Origin: Viridibacillus arenosi
GTDB lineage: Bacteria; Bacillota; Bacilli; Bacillales_A; Planococcaceae
DNA length: 64,000 bases
Assembly: GCF_001955655.1 (NCBI RefSeq)
Contig: NZ_MSPW01000014.1
Location: forward strand, 1-64,000
Direction of reading: 5' to 3'
This document shows positions 25,976-33,765 of this stretch, piece by piece. The stretch's first letter is position 1, and each line of letters opens with the position of its first letter. The translations under genes were made by a program, and so were the position numbers. The notes beneath the pieces were generated by a model. The model did not search any database and was not told the origin of the DNA. It saw only the letters and a program-made list of their open reading frames with translations.

Positions 25976-26402
25976 GCTTAAGGGAGGAAACACTGCATAT
26001 TTCATGAGTATAAGTGGTGCAAACTTATTGGTTTTTGAAAAAGATAATTTGCAATATAGGGTTGGTGTAGATAGTTGAAGAAGAAAAATTTTTGATTCGA
26101 TGCAATAATCAATAGAATTAGCTATTTGAACTAAAATTTCTGAAGTAATCTTTTCGAATGTAATACTAATGAACAGCAAATTTCTAAATCTATTCGGTGT
26201 GTTCATTGAAACAGAAGTCGGCTTTTTACTAAAAAAATTAATGAGCAAGTAGTGAATAAGATAATCGAAAAATAATGAAGGGATAGAATTTCCATATTCT
26301 CATGTACAGCTGCTGGATGGGAATGATCCAGGGTGTAATCATTGTGAAAGAAGCATAGGAGGAAGTAAAAGCAATGGTTATAGAAATATTTAGAAAATCC
26401 AG
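25976..26402. other. Gene-free stretch with decayed coding fragments
   Basis: Short frames without full genes. One, at about 26265-26389 on the plus strand, reads like protein (GIEFPYSHVQLLDGNDPG) without a proper start. A GGAGG followed 11 nt later by ATG (26374) opens only ten codons. This looks like debris at the edge of the GC-rich module. Confidence 0.4.
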
Positions 26403-26431
26403 TTGAAATTCCCTCTGCTAGGTATTACGAT
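26403..26431 (+). promoter_or_regulatory. Promoter copy 1 of the PadR/ABC module
   Basis: TTGAAA (26403-26408), exactly 17 nt, TACGAT (26426-26431). It is followed by ATACCTGTAATAAGTAA, shared almost exactly with copy 2. Confidence 0.6.
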
Positions 26432-26505
26432 ATACCTGTAATAAGTAACACTGGATACCAACACCATAGAATAGTGAGGTCACAAAAATAATTTAAGAAA
26501 AACAG

Positions 26506-26534
26506 TTGACAGCCTCGCTACTCGGTGTTACGAT
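26506..26534 (+). promoter_or_regulatory. Promoter copy 2 of the PadR/ABC module
   Basis: TTGACA (26506-26511), exactly 17 nt, TACGAT (26529-26534), 103 nt after copy 1. Downstream is the palindrome AAGTAATACTT (26546-26556), a possible PadR site that recurs before the ABC ATPase gene. Confidence 0.65.
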
Positions 26535-26551
26535 GTACCTGTAATAAGTAA

Positions 26552-26587
26552 TACTTAATAGCTCGATTTCCTAAAAGCTATTAAGTA
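26552..26587 (+). promoter_or_regulatory. Leader hairpin upstream of padR
   Basis: A 12-bp perfect stem (26552-26563 with 26576-26587) in the leader between promoter copy 2 and the padR gene; no T-tract. Confidence 0.5.
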
Positions 26588-26596
26588 AAAAATTTT

Positions 26597-26610
26597 ACTT
26601 AGTACTAAGT
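26597..26610 (+). promoter_or_regulatory. 14-bp perfect palindrome, possible PadR operator
   Basis: ACTTAGTACTAAGT lies about 50 nt before the padR start, just upstream of TATACT. The position and symmetry suit autoregulation by the dimeric PadR protein. Confidence 0.5.
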
Positions 26611-26661
26611 TATACTGAATATAAGTCAGACAAAATAGAGGAGGTAAAGGAGGCTTTGAAC

Positions 26662-26982
26662 ATGGAAAATTTAACTGAAATGCTTAAGGGTTCGCTGGAA
26701 GGCTGCGTGTTGGAAATCATCAGCCGCCATGAAACCTATGGATACGAGATTACCCGCCGCCTGAACGAGCTTGGGTTTACCGAAGTCGTAGAAGGGACGG
26801 TCTACACCATCCTAGTGCGATTAGAAAAGAAAAAACTGGTGAACATAGAAAAGAAACCGTCAGATATGGGACCGCCCCGCAAGTTTTACTCACTTAATGA
26901 GGCTGGTCGCCAGGAACTTGAATTGTTTTGGGAAAAATGGGATTTTGTATCATCAAAAATCAATGTCTTGAAGTCAACTTAG
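26662..26982 (+). CDS. PadR-family transcriptional regulator
   Basis: A 106-aa winged-helix PadR protein: LEIISRHETYGYEITRRL, then the VEGTVYTILVRLEKKKLV recognition region and GPPRKFYSLNEAGR wing. It usually represses a nearby exporter until a ligand binds. The ATG at 26662 (not the TTG at 26656) has AAAGGAGG 8 nt upstream. Its G+C content rises sharply compared with neighbours to the left, marking the start of an acquired module with DUF1048 and ABC genes. Confidence 0.92.
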   Translation: MENLTEMLKGSLEGCVLEIISRHETYGYEITRRLNELGFTEVVEGTVYTILVRLEKKKLVNIEKKPSDMGPPRKFYSLNEAGRQELELFWEKWDFVSSKINVLKST

Positions 26983-27053
26983 CATCATAAGATATTCTAT
27001 CCGATATTTTTGGAGTGCCTTGTTCAGCTTTATAAAAAAGGAGGAAAAATAAC

Positions 27054-27398
27054 ATGATGGAAATGTTCAAAAAAATGATTGGTGATAAAAAAGAATACAA
27101 GATGATGATGGCACGGGTTGAAGCCCTGCCAGAGGACTACCAGTTTGTATTTAAGAAAATTCAAAACTACATGTGGAATTTCTCAGCGGGAGGCAGCGGG
27201 ATGGATATGCTGCACATACAGTATGAATTAATCGAGTTGTTCGAATCTAGTGCGGCGGAAGGCAGACAAGTGCTGGAAATCACTGGGGACGACGTGGCGT
27301 CATTTGCTGACGAACTAGTGGCAAACGCTAAAACCTATGTCGCCAAGTATCGTGAAGATTTGAATCAGAGTATCTTGAATCGATTAGGAAAAAAATAA
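27054..27398 (+). CDS. DUF1048 family protein
   Basis: A 114-aa helical protein of the DUF1048 type (MEMFKKMIGDKKEYKMMMAR, then LPEDYQFVFKKIQNYMW, and a C-terminal helix with DDVASFADELVAN). Members commonly accompany PadR regulators and ABC-2 exporters, as here; their biochemical role is unknown. An AAGGAGG site precedes the ATG. Confidence 0.85.
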   Translation: MMEMFKKMIGDKKEYKMMMARVEALPEDYQFVFKKIQNYMWNFSAGGSGMDMLHIQYELIELFESSAAEGRQVLEITGDDVASFADELVANAKTYVAKYREDLNQSILNRLGKK

Positions 27399-27483
27399 AT
27401 TCAATAGATAATACCGACTGAATAGCTGATTACAAATGTGAAATTCCACCTTCGTTATTCAGTTTTATTTTATACCCGGTAGT

Positions 27484-27494
27484 AAGTAATACTT
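27484..27494 (+). promoter_or_regulatory. Operator-like palindrome before the ABC genes
   Basis: AAGTAATACTT, identical to 26546-26556 and in similar context (GTAgTAAGTAATACTTA), lies 76 nt before the ABC ATPase start. This suggests shared PadR control of both transcription units. Confidence 0.5.
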
Positions 27495-27569
27495 ATTATC
27501 AGTCATACTATATAGAAGGGTATATGCAATCTAGCTCCGCAAGACGCTTATTAAAAGGAGGATAAAAGT

Positions 27570-28331
27570 ATGAGCAATGCAACGATATCTGTAAAAGGGT
27601 TAAAAAAATCCTTTAAAGACAAGGAAGTCTTAATGGGGGTGGATTTTGAGGTGCGTCGTGGCGAAATTTTCGCACTGCTTGGTTCAAATGGAGCGGGCAA
27701 GACGACGACGGTCAACATCCTCTCGACACTGATGAAGGCCGATGGCGGTGAAGTAGGTATTTGCGGCTTTGACGTCAAGCGACAACCGGATCATGTTCGC
27801 CAGAGCATCAGCCTGACAGGGCAGTTCTCAGCTTTAGATGGCATGCTCACCGGGCGGGAAAACCTGATGATGATCGCCAAGTTGCGGGGAGTTCCCAATC
27901 CTGCTCAAGTCGCCGACAATCTGCTTGCAAGATTCAGCCTGACCGATGCGGCCAACCGCCGGGCCGACAAATATTCCGGCGGGATGAAGCGCCGGCTTGA
28001 CATCGCCATGAGCCTGATCGGTACGCCAGCAGTTATTTTTCTCGACGAACCGACGACAGGGCTTGACCCCGAAGCGCGGATTGAAGTCTGGGATACTGTC
28101 AAGGAGCTTGCCGGCGGCGGCACGACCATCTTGCTGACGACACAGTACCTGGAGGAAGCCGAACAACTGGCGGATCGTATCGCCATCCTGCATGGTGGAA
28201 AAATCATCACGACCGGTACCCTTACCGAACTTAAAGAGATGTTCCCGCCAGCGAAAGTGGAATACTTCGAGAAGCAACCGACATTGGAGGAAGTTTTCCT
28301 CGCGATCATTGGCAAAAAGGAGGAGATGTAA
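27570..28331 (+). CDS. ABC-2 exporter ATP-binding protein, DrrA-like
   Basis: A 253-aa ATPase with Walker A GSNGAGKTTT, signature YSGGMKRRLDIAMSL, Walker B VIFLDEPTTGLDP and the C-terminal PTLEEVFLAI tail typical of DrrA/daunorubicin-type exporters. It pairs with the permease that starts at the base after its stop codon. Base composition is about half G+C by eye, unlike most of the window. Confidence 0.92.
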   Translation: MSNATISVKGLKKSFKDKEVLMGVDFEVRRGEIFALLGSNGAGKTTTVNILSTLMKADGGEVGICGFDVKRQPDHVRQSISLTGQFSALDGMLTGRENLMMIAKLRGVPNPAQVADNLLARFSLTDAANRRADKYSGGMKRRLDIAMSLIGTPAVIFLDEPTTGLDPEARIEVWDTVKELAGGGTTILLTTQYLEEAEQLADRIAILHGGKIITTGTLTELKEMFPPAKVEYFEKQPTLEEVFLAIIGKKEEM

Positions 28332-29081
28332 ATGAAAAGCAAAACAGGGGTATTACTAGGGCGTTTAATGCGCAACATCATGCGCAGCCCGGATACGATT
28401 ATCACGGTGGCGATTACGCCGATTATGATGATGCTGCTGTTTGTCTACGTATTTGGAGGTGCAATAGAGACAGGTACGGACAACTACGTCAATTATTTAT
28501 TGCCGGGAATCTTGCTGATGGCTATCGCATCCGGCGTTGCTTACACTTCCGTGCGGCTGTTTACGGATGTAAAGAGCGGGCTGATGGCGCGTTTCATTAC
28601 CATGCCCATCAAGCGCTCGTCTGTATTATGGGCTCACGTTTTGACCTCGCTTGTTTCCAATGCGCTTACTGTCGTGGTGGTTATCCTCTTCGCGATCTTG
28701 ATGGGCTTTCGGTCCAGCGCTGATATCCTGGATTGGCTCGCCGTAGCTGGGATCCTCGCGATGTTTACGCTAGCGCTGACATGGCTGGCTGTCATTCCAG
28801 GATTGACAGCGAAATCTATGGAAGGGGCAACAGCCTACTCGTACCCGTTGATTTTCTTACCGTTTATTAGTTCGGCCTTTGTTCCCACAGAAACCATGCC
28901 TAAAATTGTCCGTGCGTTCGCTGAGAACCAGCCCGTGACTTCAATTGTGAATGCGATTCGTGCCCTTTTGTATGAAGGGTCTGTTGGCAACGGAATCTGG
29001 ATCGCGCTTGCCTGGTGCGTCGGCATCACGGTTATCTCTTACTTCTTCGCCAGTAATGCATTTAAACGTCAGTTAGGATAA
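28332..29081 (+). CDS. ABC-2 type exporter permease, DrrB-like
   Basis: A 249-aa membrane protein with six hydrophobic helices, of the ABC2_membrane/DrrB type (YLLPGILLMAIASGV, then a C-terminal FVPTETMPKIVRAFAENQPVT loop typical of the family). It forms the transporter with the preceding ATPase, probably for a hydrophobic drug. The RBS AAAGGAGGAG is inside the end of the ATPase gene, so translation is coupled. Confidence 0.9.
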   Translation: MKSKTGVLLGRLMRNIMRSPDTIITVAITPIMMMLLFVYVFGGAIETGTDNYVNYLLPGILLMAIASGVAYTSVRLFTDVKSGLMARFITMPIKRSSVLWAHVLTSLVSNALTVVVVILFAILMGFRSSADILDWLAVAGILAMFTLALTWLAVIPGLTAKSMEGATAYSYPLIFLPFISSAFVPTETMPKIVRAFAENQPVTSIVNAIRALLYEGSVGNGIWIALAWCVGITVISYFFASNAFKRQLG

Positions 29082-29237
29082 GTACACCATCGGTTCGGTG
29101 TCTCGTAGCAACTAAATCTTCCGAATTAAAATATATGTTTGGAAAATGCAAGGAAAAATTTTCCATTATTTAATTATTTGTCATGTTCTCATGGTAACTA
29201 TTGTCTATAAAACACCTTCATGTTATTCAACAATCGG
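29082..29237. other. Non-coding end of the GC-rich module
   Basis: A small hairpin (ACACC/GGTGT near 29085-29102) follows the permease gene; base composition falls back to AT-rich at about 29110. No gene seen. Confidence 0.4.
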
Positions 29238-29277
29238 GCGCAATTCTGGAATAAGAATTGTGCTTTTATTTTTATAT
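29238..29277 (+). terminator. Intrinsic terminator downstream of the ABC module
   Basis: A 10-bp stem with one G-U pair (29238-29247 with 29254-29263) is followed by TTTTATTTTTATA. Confidence 0.75.
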
Positions 29278-29482
29278 TTGACCATTTCATGAAATAGGAC
29301 TTTAAAAAAAGGACTTAAAAAGGTTTATTAGTGTGAGATTGTGAAGAAATGTACTTAAACTAACGGGGGCTTTAGTTGAACAAGGAACTGACAGAGGTAG
29401 GTACTTTTTGTTGGTTGAAACTTCCTTATTAATGTAAATCCGCATTTTCATGACGCTATGCCTAAAAAAAATGGTATAAAAC

Positions 29483-29516
29483 AAAAGGCTTCTTCTTATC
29501 GATGAAGCCTTTTTAG
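29483..29516. terminator. Bidirectional terminator downstream of the DegV gene
   Basis: A 10-bp perfect stem (AAAAGGCTTC, 29483-29492 with 29504-29513) with T-rich sequence on both exits; it lies 29 nt from the end of the minus-strand degV-type gene. Confidence 0.8.
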
Positions 29517-29541
29517 ATTTTCAATATACTGTATACAAGAT

Positions 29542-30393
29542 TTAAACTTCTAATCCTGCAATCCCAAATCCTCCAGGACCAGAATGAGTAGAAATCATAG
29601 CACCGGCTTGAATCCAAGTTGTATTTTTGAATCCAGTTTCATTTGCAATTTCATTTATCCGTTGCTTGATATTTCCACTGAGTCCGATTGAGTATATAAA
29701 ATAAATTTGTTGTCTATCAATGTCATATTGATTTAAATAATCACGCATTAATTTTTCAGCAACATTGCTCATATTTCCACGATATTTTTTAGTTGAAACA
29801 AGCTTTCCTTCTACTAATTCAATGCATGGTTTTATTTTCAACAAAGCACCTCCGAGATAAGCTAAATTACTTACTCGTCCACCTGCTCTTAAAAAATCTA
29901 AGCTACCAGGAATGAAAGCAAGCCTTGATTTAGGAACCTTTGATTCAATTTTTTCTATTAAGTGAACAGGATCAATCCTAGGTTCTTTCTCTAGCAAAGT
30001 AACAGCATACATCACAACTGCAGTTAATCCACCTGTAACGTTCAAAGCATCAATTAAAAAAAGATCCTTTAAATCTTCCGCTGCTATTAACGCATTTTGA
30101 AAGGAAGCAGATGCCTTTGACGTATAACCAATATGAATAATGACACTATCAGGAAAATCCTTTCTAATTTTCTTGAAAAACTCATGATACTCATGGACAT
30201 TAGTGGCAGATGTAGATGGTATCTTTTTTGTGCGATCATAAAAATCATAAATTTCATTTACGGATAGATGACCGTCTAAATAATCCTGACCATCCATGAT
30301 TACATGCATCGGTATCACTTGTACATCATGTTTGTCCGCTAAAACTTCCGGTAAATCGGCCCCGCTCTCAGTCGATAAAATAATTCTTCTCAC
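29542..30393 (-). CDS. DegV family fatty-acid-binding protein
   Basis: A 283-aa DegV protein. It begins STESGADLPEVLADKHD and has the IPMHVIMDGQDYLDG segment, the TSATNVHEY loop and an AGGRVSN motif that is highly conserved in the family. DegV/FakB proteins bind a fatty acid and present it to a kinase such as FakA; no kinase gene is near. The GTG start follows GGAGGA. Confidence 0.92.
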   Translation of the reverse strand: MRRIILSTESGADLPEVLADKHDVQVIPMHVIMDGQDYLDGHLSVNEIYDFYDRTKKIPSTSATNVHEYHEFFKKIRKDFPDSVIIHIGYTSKASASFQNALIAAEDLKDLFLIDALNVTGGLTAVVMYAVTLLEKEPRIDPVHLIEKIESKVPKSRLAFIPGSLDFLRAGGRVSNLAYLGGALLKIKPCIELVEGKLVSTKKYRGNMSNVAEKLMRDYLNQYDIDRQQIYFIYSIGLSGNIKQRINEIANETGFKNTTWIQAGAMISTHSGPGGFGIAGLEV

Positions 30394-30747
30394 TGTACAT
30401 CTCCTCCAACTTATATTCTATTAGTGCTTAGCTTTTAAAATTCACTCTAACTATACATTAAAAATGTAGGATATATGTTGAAATGATTTAAACTTGTAAA
30501 GTAATTGTAGATTTGAAATAATGATGCGATGGTTTTAAATAATGATTGATAATTTATATTAAAGTTTGAGTAAAACTTAAGGTTGAAATTGGCGAATACA
30601 GTATTATCAGTGGTTTGATTCGCCTTTTTAATCAATCTTTTTTATAAAGGTAAAATTTAGGTGAGTTATTAAATCAAGCTTTGCAGAATACTTTTGATCA
30701 ATCTTTATTTCAAACCAACAGATAAAATTAGTAAGTGAATTAGAACG
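30394..30747. other. AT-rich spacer, nothing recognised
   Basis: No RBS-backed frame on either strand. It contains the promoter side of the minus-strand degV-type gene. Confidence 0.4.
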
Positions 30748-30790
30748 ATAAAAGCCTACATCCCGATTAAGGATGTAGGCTTTTATTGAA
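30748..30790. terminator. 16-bp perfect bidirectional terminator
   Basis: Arms 30748-30763 and 30771-30786 are exact complements (core AAGCCTACATCC) with A-rich and T-rich ends. It most likely ends the minus-strand gene at 30863. Confidence 0.9.
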
Positions 30791-30862
30791 ATAAATATTA
30801 TTGAATTACTTTAAATGTATAAGTTATTTTTTATCACTCGATTGAGTGGTTTAAAACATCTA

Positions 30863-31315
30863 TTATTTATATCCCCATGGTGCCCATGACAAATCATAGG
30901 TAATTTTCTTTTTTGTTCCTTGATTCACCAGGTGAAATCTATATCCATCATTATCCGAGAATTTTGGAGACTCAAACTTGGTAGTTCCGTTTTTCTTAGC
31001 GTTAATAGTTTTGATTGTCTTCCAACTTCCCTTATTATTTTTCTTAATTTGTATGTATACTTTGTAAGTTCCACTTGCGGAGCTACTAGATTTAATAGAA
31101 CCATTAAGTAAAGCAATTTTTGAAGTGCTACTCCACTTCTCGTAGTAATTTTTTGAATCTACATAGTTAGTAAAATAGCCACTTTTATATTTAAATACCT
31201 CAAAGCCAGCAGCTTCCGTTTGTTTTGGCGCTACACTTGCAGTAGTGACCCCACCTACAAGTAATACTGAAGCCATTCCCAATGACACTAGTACTTTTTT
31301 GATTCTTTTTTTCAT
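30863..31315 (-). CDS. Secreted hypothetical protein
   Basis: A 150-aa protein with a clear signal peptide (MKKRIKK, hydrophobic core to about residue 27, probable cleavage near TEAAG) and a mature domain of about 115 residues. That domain is rich in Lys, Ser, Gly and Tyr and has a beta-strand pattern. It ends SWAPWGYK. No family recognised; small secreted proteins of this kind can be bacteriocin-like or envelope-stress proteins, but nothing shows this here. It is flanked by its own terminator. Confidence 0.65.
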   Translation of the reverse strand: MKKRIKKVLVSLGMASVLLVGGVTTASVAPKQTEAAGFEVFKYKSGYFTNYVDSKNYYEKWSSTSKIALLNGSIKSSSSASGTYKVYIQIKKNNKGSWKTIKTINAKKNGTTKFESPKFSDNDGYRFHLVNQGTKKKITYDLSWAPWGYK

Positions 31316-31772
31316 ATGTATTCCCTACCTTTCTAATTTTAGACATTATTATTCTAACACAACTGCACAATATAATATATATTTCATATCTATTATAATT
31401 ATTTGATGGATACGAATATTTATAAATAGTTTTTTATTGTTTTTCATAGATTTTCACAAAGTAAAAAAAGCCTCTATATAGGACGACCTTTTTGACTCCA
31501 TTCGATGAGTTTCTTCAATTTCATTTGTGTAATTTAGTTTAATAAACTCTTTTACATCTTAAATAATCCATCACACGGCCTTAGTTAGCTATTGATATAG
31601 GAAAAAACTTAAGCTTCACTTCTCCCTTCACTGCATTTTTGAAATAAAGCCAAACCGCTTGTTTAAAAAAGATAGTTTGAATTGGATTTTCATACCATCT
31701 TTTCTTTGTATCCTATATAATATATGTAAGAATATACCAATGTCCGTATAGTTAAGAAAGGGTGAAAGTTAA
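31316..31772. other. Intergenic stretch, no gene recognised
   Basis: AT-rich. A weak A-rich/T-rich hairpin lies near 31465-31492. It carries the promoter of the secreted-protein gene on the minus strand. Confidence 0.4.
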
Positions 31773-31943
31773 ATAGTATTTTTCAAAAAAATTTATATAT
31801 ATATACTGTCAACAATTATTGCTTTGTTTGGAATTTTAGTGAATTACGAAACAACATGGGCTGTTGCTCTCTTAGGAATTAGTTTCGTAGGCTACTTATT
31901 TTTAATCTATGTGGATAGAGGGAAAGCTAAACATAATAATTAA
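31773..31943 (+). pseudogene. Small two-helix membrane protein frame without a normal start
   Basis: The frame encodes about 50 residues with two hydrophobic segments and a basic tail (DRGKAKHNN). AAAGGGTGA is placed as an RBS, but the expected start region carries ATA; an in-frame stop lies just before it, and the first TTG is at 31824. It could be a real protein with a rare start or a gene that lost its start. Confidence 0.35.
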
Positions 31944-32105
31944 AAGGGGGCGAATCTTCATTATTCGCTAACCGAATTAAACAACATTATTATTTGTTAA
32001 AGTAACAATTCTAAAGCAACTAACCGATTTTTCATAAACTATAATATCCTCCTAGCGTTTAAGAACACCGAATAATCAAATGGAAATTATTTAAGGGGAA
32101 GATAA

Positions 32106-32154
32106 TGTTTTTATCGAATTTAGGTGTAACGGAATAATAAATTCGATAAAAACA
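32106..32154 (+). repeat. 17-bp perfect inverted repeat, 15-nt loop
   Basis: Arms 32106-32122 and 32138-32154 are exact complements (core TTTTTATCGAATTTA). No T-tract. It lies about 130 nt upstream of the AraC-type gene. Confidence 0.75.
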
Positions 32155-32166
32155 GTCTTAATGATT

Positions 32167-32205
32167 TTTAAATACTGTACAATTTTTTGCTGAACAGTAT
32201 TTAAA
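32167..32205 (+). repeat. 12-bp perfect inverted repeat, 15-nt loop
   Basis: Arms TTTAAATACTGT (32167-32178) and its complement (32194-32205), with the same loop length as the neighbouring inverted repeat. It is about 80 nt before the AraC-type gene and could be an operator. Confidence 0.7.
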
Positions 32206-32284
32206 CAAACGGGCAGTAAACTTTAGCAAGATTTATCAAAAAAATATTCTCTATATTCGGTATGATAATTTTGAGGTGAGCAAG

Positions 32285-33163
32285 ATGTATTACAGCGAAG
32301 TAACGCAAAAAACAATTTCTTATATTGAAAGCAATCTGACGGAAGAGATTCAACTTGATACTTTCCCATCAGTTATCGGATATTCGAAGTATCATTTACT
32401 TCGGATTTTTAAACAAGAAACAGGGAAATCAATTGGCGAATATATCCGTTTACGTAGGACTGCGATGGCTGCATTGATACTATTGCACTCAGATGAATCA
32501 ATTTTAACGATTGCTTTCCTATTTCAATTTCAATCTCAAGAGGCGTTTACAAGAGCATTTAAAGATGTTTACTCCTTGCCACCAGGGAAATATCGAAAGC
32601 TTATGCAGGCTGTACGAATGATGGAGGAGGAGAAAAAAATGAATAAAAGTGAACAAATTACAGGCTGGAGCTTAAGCGGATCTAATCCAGAGTTGTATGA
32701 TTTCGTAGTGGACGGAGATGTATTTCACACAGGAACAAAATCAGGTTTACTCTTTGCAATAGGGGAAGCAAACGCTCAGCAGTTTGCCACAATTATGCAA
32801 GGTTTCCAAGCAAATAATTATAAAGGGAAACGTCTAAAGCTTTCATGTTATTTAAAAACAGAAAGCGTTTTAAAATGCGGTGCATGGCTTCGGATTGATA
32901 ACACTACTGGCGATACTATTCAATTTGATAATATGGATAACCGCTCCATTCAAGGCACAACAGATTGGAATCACTATTCAATTATTCTAGATGTTCCAGA
33001 AGAAAGTGCTTCTATTCACTTTGGTGTATTACTTATTGGAACGGGGAAAGTATGGGCTGATGGATTTTGTTTTGAAGAAGTGAATGAAAAAGTAGCTACG
33101 ACAAATATGCTTACACAGGAGCATTTGCCAAAACAACCGAGTAATTTGGATTTTAGTGAGTAG
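32285..33163 (+). CDS. AraC-family regulator with C-terminal sensor-like domain
   Basis: A 292-aa protein. The AraC helix-turn-helix pair is N-terminal (about residues 5-105: GYSKYHLLRIFKQETGKSIGEYIR, then QSQEAFTRAFKDVYSLPPGKYR). This is followed by a domain of about 150 residues with jelly-roll-like strands (GWSLSGSNPELYDF, KLSCYLKTE, WADGFCFEEV) of the type found in carbohydrate-binding modules. The DNA-binding-first order is the reverse of classic AraC. The ATG at 32285 has GAGGTGAG upstream; a GTG at 32276 is the alternative. Confidence 0.87.
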   Translation: MYYSEVTQKTISYIESNLTEEIQLDTFPSVIGYSKYHLLRIFKQETGKSIGEYIRLRRTAMAALILLHSDESILTIAFLFQFQSQEAFTRAFKDVYSLPPGKYRKLMQAVRMMEEEKKMNKSEQITGWSLSGSNPELYDFVVDGDVFHTGTKSGLLFAIGEANAQQFATIMQGFQANNYKGKRLKLSCYLKTESVLKCGAWLRIDNTTGDTIQFDNMDNRSIQGTTDWNHYSIILDVPEESASIHFGVLLIGTGKVWADGFCFEEVNEKVATTNMLTQEHLPKQPSNLDFSE

Positions 33164-33258
33164 TTCATGTTCAGCTTTTTCACTGTAAAATGTGGTATGA
33201 TATGACATATACTTGAAACAGTAATGTAAGCAATACAACATAAGGAGGGATGCAGTTT

Positions 33259-33288
33259 ATGAGAAGAGGTACTATTAATTTTGCATAG
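33259..33288 (+). CDS. Nine-codon leader peptide
   Basis: A perfect AAGGAGGG site, 9-nt spacing, then ATG and the peptide MRRGTINFA with a stop. A hairpin starting 1 nt after the stop codon suggests translation-dependent control of the next gene. Confidence 0.5.
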   Translation: MRRGTINFA

Positions 33289-33289
33289 T

Positions 33290-33330
33290 AAAGGCTATTG
33301 CAAAATATTATAAACAAAATAATAGCCTTT
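33290..33330 (+). terminator. Attenuator-like hairpin after the leader peptide
   Basis: A 10-bp perfect stem (AAAGGCTATT, 33290-33299 with 33321-33330) with a T-rich descending arm lies between the leader and the CD3324-like gene. A loop of 21 nt leaves room for alternative pairing. Confidence 0.55.
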
Positions 33331-33370
33331 GCTATTCCTAAAAGAACTATTAAAATTTAGGAGTGCAAAA

Positions 33371-33664
33371 ATGAGCTATAAAAGAGCAAATAATCTTCTG
33401 CCAGCAGAGCTAGTAGAGTTAATACAGAAATATGTCGATGGTGAATATATTTATATCCCAAGAAGAGAAGAAAATAAAAAGTCTTGGGGATCAGGTACTG
33501 CTACAAGGAGAGAATTGGATTTAAGGAATTCTAATATTTACAACGATTTCTTATCGGGAATAGATACAACTACTTTAGCAGAAAAATATTATTTATCTTC
33601 AAAAAGTATCCAAAGAATCATACTAAAAGAAAAGAAAGCAAATAATAAGTCAATGTGGTTATAA
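33371..33664 (+). CDS. CD3324-like / Mor-like HTH protein
   Basis: A 97-aa protein starting MSYKRANNLLPAELVELIQ and continuing YVDGEYIYIPRREENKKSWG, a signature of the CD3324 family. A C-terminal helix-turn-helix (TTTLAEKYYLSSKSIQRII) indicates DNA binding. The ATG at 33371 with AGGAGTG is preferred over a longer frame from 33329. Targets unknown; the attenuator arrangement upstream suggests that it is conditionally expressed. Confidence 0.82.
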   Translation: MSYKRANNLLPAELVELIQKYVDGEYIYIPRREENKKSWGSGTATRRELDLRNSNIYNDFLSGIDTTTLAEKYYLSSKSIQRIILKEKKANNKSMWL

Positions 33665-33765
33665 ACTACATTGGCTTATTTTCATTTATGAAAAAAGGAT
33701 GAGGTATTTTCCAGTTATGTAGTTAAGTTATACTTTACTTAGATAGAAATCAGGAGGAAATTCAA

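Noticed and set aside
25913-26248. Minus-strand 111-aa ORF
   Set aside because: No RBS; overlaps the end of a plus-strand gene and a stretch of decayed fragments; the sequence looks random.
27834-28405. Long minus-strand frames of 147 and 166 codons
   Set aside because: They are antisense to the clear ABC ATPase and permease genes; open frames on the other strand are expected in GC-richer coding DNA.
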